Part shown: positions 45,861-60,100 of the stretch, piece by piece
Numbering within the stretch: position 1 is the stretch's first letter
Layout: each line of letters begins with the position of its first letter
Assembly (NCBI RefSeq): GCF_964340395.1
Contig: NC_135562.1
Location: 10,693,634 to 10,757,633 of the forward strand
Direction: 5' to 3'
DNA: 64,000 nucleotides
Source of the DNA: Glandiceps talaboti
Lineage: Eukaryota > Hemichordata > Enteropneusta > Spengelidae
Program-made: the position numbers and the translations under genes
Notes under the pieces: model-generated
Told to the model about the DNA's origin: nothing
Seen by the model: only the letters and a program-made list of their open reading frames with translations
The model's database searches: none

Positions 45861-48276
45861 AAATTATTCCTACAACTATAGCAAAGCATTACATTCTGGT
45901 CTGTTGCTTACCATGAGAAGTAATTAAAATATTAAGATACACACTCATTGACGGTAAACCAGAATAATTATCATATAAATTGTTGTAAGAACTTCTTTGT
46001 AGTCCAATATCTACACACCAACACCAACACCATGCAGGACATCTTGTCATATATTGGAAAATAAAAATTACAGTATTTATCAAATTTGCCATAAAATGCT
46101 TATAATAACCATAGCAACTAAGAAACTGTTTTCCCCATGTTTCTGTGAAACAATAAAAACTACCTGTCCAGACATCTGCAACAAAATCAAAACTTTCAAC
46201 CCTCCCCCTCCCCCTTCCAAATAATTAAAACAAAAAAATAGCAAAACTTGACACAACAAACTGAAAATACTATGTATATGTGTAAATCTGTCTTTGTATA
46301 CCTGCATAATGAATCTAAACCTACAAACTATACGTGGATCCAGAAAACACTCCCAATCTGTACCCGACTTCACTTTTGGCCAATCTACAATGAAACTCTG
46401 ATATGATTTTCCTCAACTTAAAAAAAATGATGACAATCACAATAACAGTTCCAAACTTCTGATTGGTCATCTGTCTAGAACATTTGGCAATCAGCCAATC
46501 ATCTATGTTTATATGTCATCCTGACCTTTGACCTTTAAAATGTCAAATTACATCACTCATAATAAGAATAGAGGGAGTGGGATGCCAGCAATAAACCATA
46601 CTTGCCCTAAACAATCTAAACATCAAAAAATCTTCCAAAGTACCAAATGTTTTTTGCAGAAATCGTCTTGTAAATGTCAAAAACAAGATTACTACACTAA
46701 TTTTTCAGAACAAAAAAAATTATGTACGAATTGTCTGTCTATGTTGTGTCTACATCTTTGAGGGACACAAAAGTTTGGCAAAATGTAAACCTGAATAGGA
46801 AACAGATTTTATACCTTTCAAGGCTAAATCACAGACCCTGACAGTCATTTCAAGGTCTCTGGTAAAATACAGCATTCAGGAATTCGTGTATATGTATTGA
46901 TAGCATCCCACAGCAATCTCTGTGGTTAATAATTATGTACAGAGTTAGTAATTTGACATTGTGGTGGATGGCATTTCAACGTTTAAGGCCTCTCTGTCGT
47001 TGGGACTATCGTTAACTGGCTTCACCTTTAGCACATCTTTTCTTAGTCAAGTACACTTGAAACTCTATATACTTGTACAAAGTGTTTATTTGTATATTTG
47101 TTTGTGAAGGGGTATGTATGTAAAATCTACACTAGCCTCCCACCACATGTTGTATATCGTTGCTTCAGTACGGTAAAGTCGTCGTATCTGCCTATACAAA
47201 TGCATAGCAGATACAACCATTCCGCACTGACGAGACGATACAGTGATTACCGTACACTTCATATGATTTCACCCTTCTCTGTTATCAGAGTCTCTAGACT
47301 GAATAAAGAGGAAACTGTAAATTTTACAACATTTCCCCCACTTAGGTTCTCAACTTTAACAAAAATACCAGCACAAGAAATAAAGGAGATACTGATCACA
47401 TCATTTTTAATGACTATTTTTGGCTGTACCAAGGTGGTTATTTGACCTGTGACCTTTGACCTTACTTTCTTAAAGGTTAACATATTTTTAAGGATGTTGC
47501 CTACCGATTAAAAGACAAAAAAAAATTATATTGTGAACTCTGGATTAATGTACTACATAACTAAAACCAAGGTGCTCTTTTTAACGTTTCATACAAAATT
47601 GTGGAAATTTTAGCTGAAAAACGGATAAAAGTGCACTTTTCAAACAATAAACTGACTATAATAGAAAACAAATAATTTTTTACTTAAATTGATTCTTTGT
47701 ATAGGATTCAGATATTTTACCCTGTATGGATGTTTGGAATAAGTCTCATTTTTTAATAATTATTTCAAAAATACTTCCTTTTATATAGCAAAATTGACGA
47801 TTTCTATCTTAGGACAGTATTGGCATAATCCTGTATACAATGTTGGCAGTTGCCATTTCTTCCTATATGTATATCTTTATGAAAGTGGTGTTTGAGAAAA
47901 CATACACACTTCTTTTTATAAAACATCAAATTTGCAGCTGTATCTCTATTCTATTCAGGTACTTATTTATGATTTTCATTTTGAAGTTATCTAAACTTGC
48001 CAGTTGCTGATTAGCCCAGAGAATTGTCATGGTCTTCTTTACCACAGAGTGATTCTGACAAATGTTGTGACCACTCCGAGGCAAAAAAACACTGACAAAT
48101 CTTTTGTGTAGTTGTTGATATTGCATCTAAATTAAAAGTGATGCCGTTACAGTCACCATAAACACATTATGTATTGAAATATTTCATTACCAAGGTCACA
48201 GATAATCTCAAGAAATCAACAAATCAGACATCCGCCTGTTATATTCAAATCAAAAGCTAATGGCCAATGTTACAGT

Positions 48277-48808
48277 AAAACCCACTTACTGATGGTGTAC
48301 CCACTAACTGATGGTGTACCCACTTACTGGTGATGTACCCACTTACTGATGATGTACCCAATTACTGATGATGTACCCACTAACTGATGATGTACCCAAT
48401 ACCCGCTTTCTGATGATGTACCCAATACCCACTTACTGATGGTGTACCCACTTACTGATGATGTACCCACTTACTGATGATGTACCCAATACCCAATTAC
48501 TGATGATGTACCCACTTACTGATGATGTACCCAATTACTGATAATGTACCCACTTACTGATGATGTACCCACTTACTGGTGATGTACCCACTTACTGATG
48601 ATGTACCCACTTACTGATGATGTACCCAATACCCAATTACTGATGATGTACCCACTTACTGATGATGTACCCACTTACTGATGATGTACCCAATACCCAC
48701 TTACTGATGATGTACCCACTTACTGATGATGTACCCACTTACTGATGATGTACCCACTTACTGATGATGTACCCACTAACTGATGATGTACCCAATACCC
48801 AATTATGG
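48277..48808. repeat. 19-bp minisatellite, about 26 copies
   Basis: Unit CCCACTTACTGATGATGTA, with variants CCCAATTACTGATGATGTA and inserted CCCAATA blocks that shift the spacing. The array continues until ATTATGGTGG at 48803. Confidence 0.95.
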
Positions 48809-50261
48809 TGGTGTGTGAATATGCTACATTCCATGCACTTGTATGGAGTAATATATAATCACCACTAATGACTAGATTTCAAAATAAAGGCCATAGACTT
48901 TACATGGACAAGTCTTTTTGATTTCACTCTCATTTGACCAGAACGTTGGTTTCTCAGACACCAACACAGCAGGACATTCAGATAAAACAAATACAGTTTT
49001 ATACTACATGGTCCAGAGAACCCAATCAGGCAATCATTTGCAACTGAATACACACATACCAACAATCAACACATAGAGATTAACTCCAGAACATCTGTGC
49101 CTATACTTGGTGACAAAATATCTCAACACATCACTATTTAACTTTTCAATTTTCTTACTCATGCATTCATCAAGACATTATTCCATACAAGGAAGGAATA
49201 ACAGCTAAAACCGACCATCAGACATTAACTCTTATAAGACCAGTCTTTCCAGTTTATGTGTACCTTAGCTTCTTATTTATTTTCCGTAAAATGGCCTTAC
49301 AAATTGAAGTTACTTCTTGTAACGAAAAAAAGGAAAGAAAAAAACCCAAAAGAAACGTAAAGGCGAACATCAAATTTACATAATATTGGGTTGCTTTATA
49401 TTACACAGTATTGGTTACATATTCAGTTGTACTCAAGTTAGTTTCCATCACGTTTTGCATCAAAATCTAAAATAAATCCAAAAAGTTTGTTTGTCTTGGA
49501 CTATATTGTTATATGAATGTTGCCAAATAAACCTATAATTCTAAGTATGCATGCAGGTATCCCCTGTTCTTGCTATATATTGGCTTGTGTATATATGGTG
49601 TGAGCTTCATTGAATTATTTGCCCCGGTAATATTTGGGTAACCTGTCTACATAGCGATCTGTGTTTTTACTTCGTTCCTCACTAGCAACTGTGATACTAT
49701 CAGCATGAAGCCATTTAAAACTGATTGCTGCACTGGGGAATAATAACGCTGCATCAGACTGTTTGACTATATTCAAATGAAGTCATTATGTAAATGAACA
49801 CTCAAACTGATTGGTCACAATGGGGAGTGATAACACTGTCATACTATCTGACTACATTCAAATGAAGTCATTATGTAAATGAACACTCATTACTCAGATG
49901 AACACTGGATTTAACACTGACATAATTTACATATCGGCTAATATTATGTAAATTTCTACAAACAGACACGCTGCTGGCCACTGAGGGCTGGGCTAAATTA
50001 ACAGTTTGGCATTGATAGCGGCACAAACAGTTAGTGAGGAGTAAAGCGAAATCCCAGATCAAGATATAGACAAGGTAATGTTAGGGATTATATGTGTGTG
50101 AAAGGTTGCACTAAATACTGCACTTGACAGAAAAGATGTGCTTTTAGTGGTCAGTCTGTGGTAGATTTAGGAGTTGGAAGCTCTGCAATTGTCAGCAAGC
50201 AGTCCACACCATTGACTTGCAGACATCATTTCTAGCACTTTAGACATAGACGATACAACTT

Positions 50262-51498
50262 TCAACAACATCTGGCCTTACTAGAGCTTTGTTCTCTGTT
50301 TACATTCACTGCGTTGGGATCCGTACTTGAATCTTTCTGCGGTGTCTGAAAAGTATAAGGTATATATTTTATGATATCATGCACAAGCAAAGACATTGCC
50401 TGCAAACAGAAAATATGGATTATATACCCTGATTGTTCTATGTAAGGACAACCTGTGTCTATGTCACTGGTTCCTGCAGTGCTCGAAATATGAGTCAAAA
50501 CATTCCAAATCACCATTATTTTTCCCGATCTTTCATGAATTATGCTTGAGGAAGTATAATTATATTATTCTCCAATATTAATACTCGTGACCTAAGGGTT
50601 TGTCACTACTCATTTAGTGACTCATCGTGACAAGGCCCCTTAGGTGACTTGTATTTTCCTTGGCTGAATGAAGAAAAACATTGAAAATAATCTCTAATTA
50701 CACATAACATGAATTATGTACACAGCAAGAATAAGGTCTATCACACACAGGGCATGAAAATAGCTATAGTTCTAGGCAGACAGACAACTAAACATCAGAT
50801 TTTAGACTACCAAATTTAAAGGAGATAGACTGTTAGACCAATGGACATTTAATAGAAAACTGAAGCTGAAACAATTCTAAATCTGACTATAGAAAGGGTA
50901 TATTTTGTATGACAGGATAGTTTCTTACACAAATAGGTATACTTTGTAAAACTGACCTGTCTGTCTTTTTCACTAGAGGGCGCACTTTGTAGAACAGATC
51001 TGCCTTTAGTCTCTTTCACAATCAATGGCTTCATCAAATGGCAAGTTCTCACTAAACGCCACTCTTAATTGGAAAGCTTTATTGTTTTTCACTCTAGAGG
51101 GCACACCTTCTTGGAGAGGTCTATTGCTGTATTTTTTACACCAGACAGTGTACTCTAGATGAACTACACTCTATTTATTACCTTGTTTCTCTGACACTTA
51201 CCTTCTTTAAGATGTCTTCTGCTAATGTCATGAATGCTTTCTCAACATTGATATTAGATTTAGCGCTGGTCTCCAGAAACTTAATTCCGTGTTCTCTTGA
51301 GATCTGAAAACAAACATAACACACAAAACCATCAACATGGTACCAAAACTGAAATACAGCCATAAATTCATAATAAAATAGTAGTACTTCGTATTTCACT
51401 ATTTGATGAAACTGCCACAAAAACATCTGATTTTTCTGTCTGTCAGTAGGAGGTTTATATGTATGACATAGTCTACTTATCATATTCTAAACATGTCT

Positions 51499-51561
<63 letters not shown>

Positions 51562-54500
51562 CATAACATTACATTACATCACATCACATATTATATATTA
51601 ATGGTAGCACAATGAATATTCATGACTCCTAAGTGCTTATTCCCTTCAGTGTAAAACATCTCATGAATATCCATTGTTCAACCATGAATATATTATTTCT
51701 GCTGACTCCCATGATGCAATAGCCCATAGCAAAGATATCCTATAAAGGCACAAGATCAACTTGATGGTTCTCTGAAATCGCAAGTAATTGTAGGTGATGT
51801 AAAGTCATGAAATGACTCTCCAGAACCCGTAGTTTATCAAAATGTCGGGAGTGCTGTTCCCCTTTAAATCAAGAAGTGTTTCACTATCAAAAGTATACTG
51901 AACAGATTACGGTGATGTAGGTATTAAGACTCACTGATTCTCCCCTCTCCTTGGCAATCATTCGTTTGTCTTCCATATCACATTTGTTTCCCAGTAACAT
52001 CCTTTCCACATCTTCATTGGCATGCTGTAACAAATACAAACAAGATTCTAAACATTAATATAAGAACCTATACTGTTAGTCGAGTAACTATACACATGGA
52101 CTTCTTTCTACAATCGCTCTCTCTCCACGTATAGCCAAATGGACAAATTCTACCGCAAAAATCTAGCTAAATCTCCTACTGTGGAAAGGGTGAACAGCAC
52201 AAGTCAATAGTAATCCACACACTAATAGGTGGTTGTAGTTGGTTACTTCATTCAGACAGTTGCTCATGAATATTCAATTAGTAGACTGTGTTTGACTATC
52301 ATGGGAATTAATTAGTACTAGACTGTGTTTGACTATCATGGGAATTAATTAGTACTAGACTGTGTTTGACTATCATGGGAATTAATTAGTACTAGACTGT
52401 GTTTGACTATCGTGGGAATTAATTAGTACTAGACTGTGTTTGACAATCGTGGGAATTACTACAAACTACACCTGCAGACTGAAAGTAAGTCACATGGGGA
52501 TGCAATAACGTCATCACGTTTATATTGATACTCAAATAGCCTCAAACTACCGCTGTCAGTGGTATGAACAGAATGTTGTGCTAGAGAACTCCCTTTGACT
52601 ATACGGAGGAAAAAGAGATTATAGAACATGAGCCCACATGTTTAGTTCCTAGACCAGTGTGCACTCTAAGCCAAACTGACGTACAACTGACACACACAAT
52701 TTGTAGTGATGCACCAAAATTTGATGTTCCCCTAACTCTTACCATGTGATGACTTACAAGAAATGCCAGTTTTTATCGTACTGACTCACAACAACAAAAT
52801 TTGGCTATCATTAGAGGGCACACTGTCCTAGACTACTATAATATATACATATATGTACAAAGGGAACATCTTGTGTTGTTTGTTTTGATTTGAGTTTCTT
52901 CCCATCACACCAATGTTGTGATGTTCAAGGTAAATACTAAAACTGACATCCTATAAATAAACAAGTTTACAGTACAATTCTGCATGTTATTTTATTCTTC
53001 GGCAGGTAAACTTACTCAAACTTTAACGACCTGAAACCTGCGGTTTGCTGAAGTGAAAGGACTTTGGGATTTTCAGGAGAACTGCTTTAAAAGTGACATA
53101 AAGTTGACATTTATTACGTAAATAAATAAAAAACTTGCGTAAACCTCATATTGTATATATTTATGTTTATTTGTACTTTACAATGTGTTGGAATGTTCCC
53201 TCTTCTGAGATCTTCTTGGAGTTATTTTTTTTAACAAATGCCATCAAGGCAGCCATTTTACCTCACAAAGTAAGTACATTGGATATACTGCCCTCTATCA
53301 ATGATCTTTGTACAGGTGATTTTTGTTGATTTGTCAAAAAATTGATGTAAAAGTTTTTTGACATCATACACTATTCTGATGAAAACTGCACAACTTGCTA
53401 GAGATGATTTAAATATTTACGGGTTGGAATAATCTAAGTACGCTTAAATAAACTGAGGCAACATTACCCCCTCTCTTGAATGTTAAATACTGTGCCTGTG
53501 TTTAGCTAAGGGTGTGGAACCTCGGTAACAGTATGGGGTACCAGTTGCATACATTTGTAGTTTCCCTTACAATATATCATAACTTTATTTGGGAATGGTC
53601 GAACTCCAGAAAAATAACTGGAGAACCCCAGTAGATTTTATCAGCTTACAACCCATTACGAAAACAATCTACACTACAATGCCTCTCTAAGATCCCGGAC
53701 CCCAGTCTCAGAGTCTTGAAAGTAAATGCTAATCTAGTATACATGTACATCTAATTACAATGTAAAGACATCCACTCATTGTAACTGTCCGGAACAATTA
53801 TATAATTAGGGTAGGTTATATTTAGATACATCACAATGGTTCACATGTCTGCTAGCTATCTGTATACTGTCTGTGTTTTATACATGAATACTAAATCAAC
53901 AGAACATACCTCATCTCACCCAGCGAGTCTAAGTTTTCTAGAAGAATACTAAATCAAGTCACAAAGAACAGAAAGTACCTTGTCTGATCGACTAAACCCA
54001 GTGAGTCTATGTTCTACAGATAAATCTAAAACAGTGAATGCAGTCACCACACACAGAGACAGTTTCTACTTGGTACTGACAATCACATGGTACATATTGT
54101 GATGAATTAGTCCAAAGGTAGACTATACAAAGTCATTTCTTTGACGATGTCACATTGTTGATCTCAAGGTGGGCTATACAGTGCACTCATTCCTTTGAAT
54201 ATGTCACATTGTATAAAGGCATACATCAGATCTTGGCAAATAAAGCTGTCAAACGTCACTCTGTATTTTATGCATGTATGCATGTAGAAATGTCATCTCA
54301 TTGACAAAACAGTTCCGTGGCCAAGTACACACATTGTACAGTCAGACTCCTGATTGTGCTGTCTGATGTCAATCTGAATACATTATGTAAATCCAGTCTC
54401 ACTGACAACCACCTTTGTCTCGATAACTTTTGAGGAAATTTTGTACAAACAGTTTCTCTGATTTGGTCTTTTAATGACAGTCTGTATTTCATAGATAAAG

Positions 54501-56892
54501 TAGAAAAATTACCTCATTTTATCTCAAAGTGTGAACATTTTGCCTGTCTGATGAGAGTTTGTATTTTGCAATACAGTTTGCAGACACACAATCTCTGAAG
54601 AAAACGTCTTATCTCAATCTCCAAGTATTCCAAACATGAAACCCCCCCCCCCCCCCATCAAGCCCACATCACCACTTCCTGCTTTTGGTTCACTATCTGT
54701 CTCTATTTCTCAACATTTCATACATGCTGCCTCACTGAAAACCAGTTTTGCTTCTCAGTACATTGTGTATACAGTTTCCCTGATTTTGTCTGATGTCTGG
54801 TATAAATCTTTGTACAAAATAGCTGACAATGAAATCAGTGATGCCGTGTCTTACAACGTGTCTTAAGAAAGATCTTGAAGATCTTGATCTAAGATAGTCT
54901 TGAAGCAAATCCCTAATCTGCACTTGGAAGGTTGTCAAACAAAATGACTGAACCTTAGGTGTGGGCAACCCCTTGATAGTTGCCCCCTGGATCTATGCGA
55001 CCTGCGGTAACTTTTAGAGGTAACAGAATTACCTAAGGGTCTTACAGCTAGACTAGTAAAAGATATGGTTAAAAGTTATCAACTGTCTGGACAATCTTGT
55101 CTGGTGCTATCCTGATAATCCATGGCATCAAATCTCAAGATCTAGAGATGATTAGATACCTACCACAGGTAGTGCCTACACTATGATAATCTGAAAAGTT
55201 ATTTCAGTAACCTGTGACAATCTCTAACCCTACTTTTTCATCACACTAAATAAGTGTGTGGTTCAGATAACAATTTGGTCTGGTTCAGATTGTACATACG
55301 TACAATGTACGTAGAGGTCAACAGAGATTTCTCATCGATGAGCTCACACTTTCTGTATAATATGCAGACGACTGTTTGTGCTACACTGTATTCTGCCATG
55401 TTGTTTTGATCACAAAATGCTGTCATCAAAATCTGACTATTTCTCTGGCAACTTTAGATTTTTCAACATTTTTTCAAATTACATGTACCTAAAAAAACAA
55501 CTTTAGAGTTGGTGGTGAAAAACTAGATTGGGTCGGGTTACCGGAACCAAACAATTTTTTTTTTTGGCCTAATCATATCCAGTCCATATTAACTGAAGTA
55601 TCCTTGTATATTTCTTGGAAAAAATTCCTACTTCCTTAGAAAATAATCTTTATGGTTATTTTCAGATCTGACTTTGACTTCCTCATATTACAGAAAACTT
55701 TACCAAGGAAGAAACTCTTAATGTTATAATACCAGGAAGTGAGATGTCAATAAATTTTATCACTTCCAGAAAATACTTTATCCAAAATATTCATTCTTGC
55801 TTAAGACAAGTGAAATACCAGTAACATAAGTGGTCTTGTCACCATAACATTTTGTTCAACACTGAGAAGTATAAGAATATAAGTAGTTAACATAAGTGGT
55901 CTTGTCATAACATTTTGTTCAACACTGAGAAATATAGGTAACATAAGTGGTCTTGTTACATGACATTTTGTTCAACACTGAGAAATATAGGTAACATAAG
56001 TGGTCTTGTCACAGTACATTTTGTTCAACACTGAGAAATATAGGTAACATAAGTGGTCTCGTCACATGACATTTTGTTCAACACCAAGAAATATAGGTAA
56101 CATAAGTGGTCTTGTCACAGTACATTTTGTTCAACACAGAAATATAGGTAACATAAGTGGTCTAGACTCTTGTTACCATTACATTTTGTTCAACACAGAA
56201 ATATAAGTGACATAAGTGGGCTGGTCAACTTTTGTTCAACACTGAAAAATATAAGTAACATAAGTGGTACTGTCACCACAACAACTTTGTTCCACACCAA
56301 GAGAAAAATACCAAACATGAATGATCTTGTGGCTTTCCTTCTTGCAAATATTCTAAGAGTGAAGGATACTGCTTGAGGCTAGCCAAATGCTTCCCACCAA
56401 TAAATTGACAGTGCCTGTATAGTATTTATGCAGCTGTTATACTGTACAATATGTATAACATGACAACTGCATACACCACTGAATTCTTCATGTCACATCG
56501 CTAGAAACTATACAACTACTTATACTACATCAGTTACATACAGAAGGGAAAGGGGTTCTGAAATGACATGACAGGGTTATCTCTAGGCTGTGACCTCTGA
56601 CCTCAATCTACTTTTCATACTAGATAGTGTTTGCCTGTAGGCATTGATTTACGCTAGTGTGATTTTTTCCCTTCATTTGCTATCTTGTATCAATCTCAGT
56701 CTTCAAACTACACAAAGACAGTATAGTACTGTATGTATTTGTGTCACAGACTGTGTGTATGACTTTTAATGTTTCCACATTTTTGAATGCGTGTACATTT
56801 ATTTATCTGTGTTTGTCTCCAGCGGCTGCCTGCATTTGCATTACTGTGTGTGTATAGATAATACATGCAGTTATAAGTAAATGTAGGAAATG

Positions 56893-56940
<48 letters not shown>

Positions 56941-57067
56941 TGTGTATGTGTGTGTGTGTGTGTGTAAATGTATGCAGGTATGTTTGTTGTGTTTGTATGT
57001 GTGTGTATCTTTGCATGTGTATGTGTGTGGATGTGTGTGTGTGGATGTGTATCTGTGTGTGTGTATA

Positions 57068-57114
<47 letters not shown>

Positions 57115-60100
57115 ATGTGTGTAGCTACAAAACCAAATTAAGAGCACTCTATGATTCAAATATAAATATTTTCAAATATCTTTCTAAGAACTCTACAGTA
57201 GGTCAGAAATTTGTTACGTCTTTGAAAGCAAAGTACAAATCAAACTGTATGTATGGAGCCTTGTGTATTTTAGGTAAACCCACTTCACTGTCATTTATTA
57301 TATGACAAACTTTGAAACTTTGAAAACAGTGTTCTATTGTATGACAGGACAAGGAGTGGTTGGACCTGAGTCATGCATAGGTATACATAAACTGGATTAT
57401 TTAATACGGGCACTTTAATCCTGGCACACCTTAGAGTAGAACAGCATTGTAAAATTTTAGCATGTGTGGGGGGTTTGAAACTTACAGACACCCTCAAACT
57501 GTCACGGCCCTAATCTCAACTGAAAGTGCTAACTAGTGAACCCTACATATAAAGTCAGGATGTACAATGTATCAGTATTTTACCACCCAAACATCCACAT
57601 TGTTTAATACTCCCACCACTATGACTCATACATGTACATCAATCTGCCTAATACCTCACCCACATGTTGTCCTAAAAGTTAGGACATGTCAAGTAATTCC
57701 CAATATGAAGTCTGTTACAATGTTTTAGGGAAAAGTTGACCTGTAACAATTTATCTTTAACCAGGTCAGTTACCTTTGTTAAGTTATCCTGTGAACTAAC
57801 AGTACTTCACTGGTATATATACAAAATGTAATCTGTCAATTTGATGCAAGACATATCATTGGCTATCATTAGCTATCTACATACATGCTGACCATTCTGT
57901 TTTGTCTTTGTGGTTACAAAATGAATGAGTTTAATTATGGATATGTTACGTACAATATCTCTGGTACATATGAACTGTGGATGTTTGATAGCAGTTTGTA
58001 TTTACCACCAATGGGGATCTCTCTCTCTCTCTCTCTCACTGCCTTAGACTTGCTCAAGTCTCTCGGCTTTTTTTCACTCTTCATTTAAAAACATTTTTTG
58101 AACACAATTGTGTTCTTTCGTGTGAACTAGCGACCTGAGTGAGTGATTGTGAACAATCAGGCGAACACTAAGCCCAGGAGACTACTAGTAACTGGGAAAA
58201 ACAAATTTGAAAGTTGACCACATTTTCTTTCACAAAATTTGAAATGAATACCAAATTCAAAAAAATTTGAAGATTATGAGACAAAAACAATCTTTCAAGG
58301 GACTGGTGTCAGTCTCTCTCTCTCTCTCTCTCTCTGCCTATGCAAAACTCTCAAACATACTTCAAAGTACGACAAAGTAAACAGTGCAATCAAAGTGTCT
58401 GTGAGTGTGTGAATACACATGAAAGAGAAACTAATCAAGATTTCAAAACTCAGACTTTCTATCAAGACAATGTGACCACACATGTCTGAAGTAGATGAGA
58501 TTAGAGTGAAAGAGAAACTGGCAAAATTTTCAAATCCAATTTTTTTGGCTGAGAAGTGAGACTAAACATTCGTATAACATTAGTAGTTTTTCAATGGTAC
58601 ATTCCATGACAAACCAAAACTTTCCCCCTTGCATAATGGTTTAGTCCCATTTCAGGCGCATTTTGTCATCATGTGAACATGCTACATTATTATGTTTTAG
58701 TCCTACCTTGTGAACATTTCATTTTGTTACATTAACATATAAACATGTTACATTATTATGTCTTTGTAATATCTTGTCAACACTTCATTTATGTTGTTAT
58801 ATTATATAAACATCTTTTTACATTATATTTTAGTACATATTTTGTTACATTACCATATGAACTGATTGTTTCATTATGCTTTAGTGGATGCCTTGTCACA
58901 GCTTCATTATTTTCTTACATTATCATATAAGTGCGTTTTTACATTATCATGAGTTTGTTACACCACATGACCTAGTCATTACATTATGTTTTGGTATGTA
59001 CCTTTTGTAATATTTCATGGTTACATACATATTTTTTGTCACATCAATATGAAATTGTTACATTATCACGTTTAGCACACAATATACAAATTGTCAATGT
59101 TTCATTATATCCTTACATTTCCATATGAACATTTTTTACATTATGTTGTACATATATTGTCATATATCTCGTAACATTCTTACACTATATGTAACATTTT
59201 TTTACATTATGTTGTAGTACATACTGTGTCATATATTTCATATCATTACATTATATGTAAAAAAAAATTACATTATGTTGTAGTACATACTGTCATATAT
59301 TTCATATCATTACATTATATGTAACATTTTCTTTACATTATGTTGTAGTACATACTGTGTCATATATTTCATATCATTACATTATATGTAAAAAAAATTA
59401 CATTATGTTGTAGTACATACTGTGTCATATATTTCATATTATTACATTATATGTAACATTTTTTTACATTATGTTGTAGTACATACCTTGTCATATATTT
59501 CATACTATTACATTATATGTAACATTTTCTTTACATTATGTTGTAGTACATACCGTGTCATATATTTCATATTATTACATTATATGTAATATTTTCTTTA
59601 CATTATGTTGTAGTACATACCTTGTCATATATTTCATATTATTACATTATATGTAACATTTTCTTTACATTATGTTTTAGTACATACCTTGTCATATATT
59701 TCATATTGCATTATATGTAACATTTTCTTTACATTATGTTGTAGTACATACCTTGTCATATATTTCATATTGCATTATATGTAACCTTTTTTACATTATG
59801 TTTTAGTACATACCTTGTCATATATTTCATATTATTACATTATATGTAACATTTTCTTTACATTATGTTGTAGTACATACCTTGTCATATATTTCATATT
59901 ATTACATTATATGTAACATTTTCTTTACATTATGTTGTAGTACATACCTTGTCATATATTTCATATTACATTATATGTAACATTTTCTTTACATTATGTT
60001 GTAGTACATACTGTGTCATATATTTCATATTATTACATTATATGTAACATTTTCTTTACATTATGTTGTAGTAAATACCTTGTCATATATTTCATATTAT

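Larger units (their letters stand above)
36148..50261. other. Intergenic region between RRM2 and the 3' end of RAB10
   Basis: About 14 kb with no exon I can support. The right part should include the RAB10 3' UTR. It holds several hairpin elements and tandem arrays, listed separately. A snap-back GTACGGTAA / TTACCGTAC with inner GTATCTGC / GCAGATAC lies at about 47172-47254, and CGCCCTCACACA / TGTGTGAGGGCG at about 42183-42229. The sections 36500-38100, 39300-40450 and 48850-50200 show nothing recognisable beyond simple repeats. Confidence 0.55.

Noticed and set aside
47098-47445. 115-residue frame
   Set aside because: No recognisable motif; overlaps a snap-back repeat.
56744-57305. Overlapping frames of 74-135 residues on both strands
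   Set aside because: Translation of the TG/CA microsatellite.
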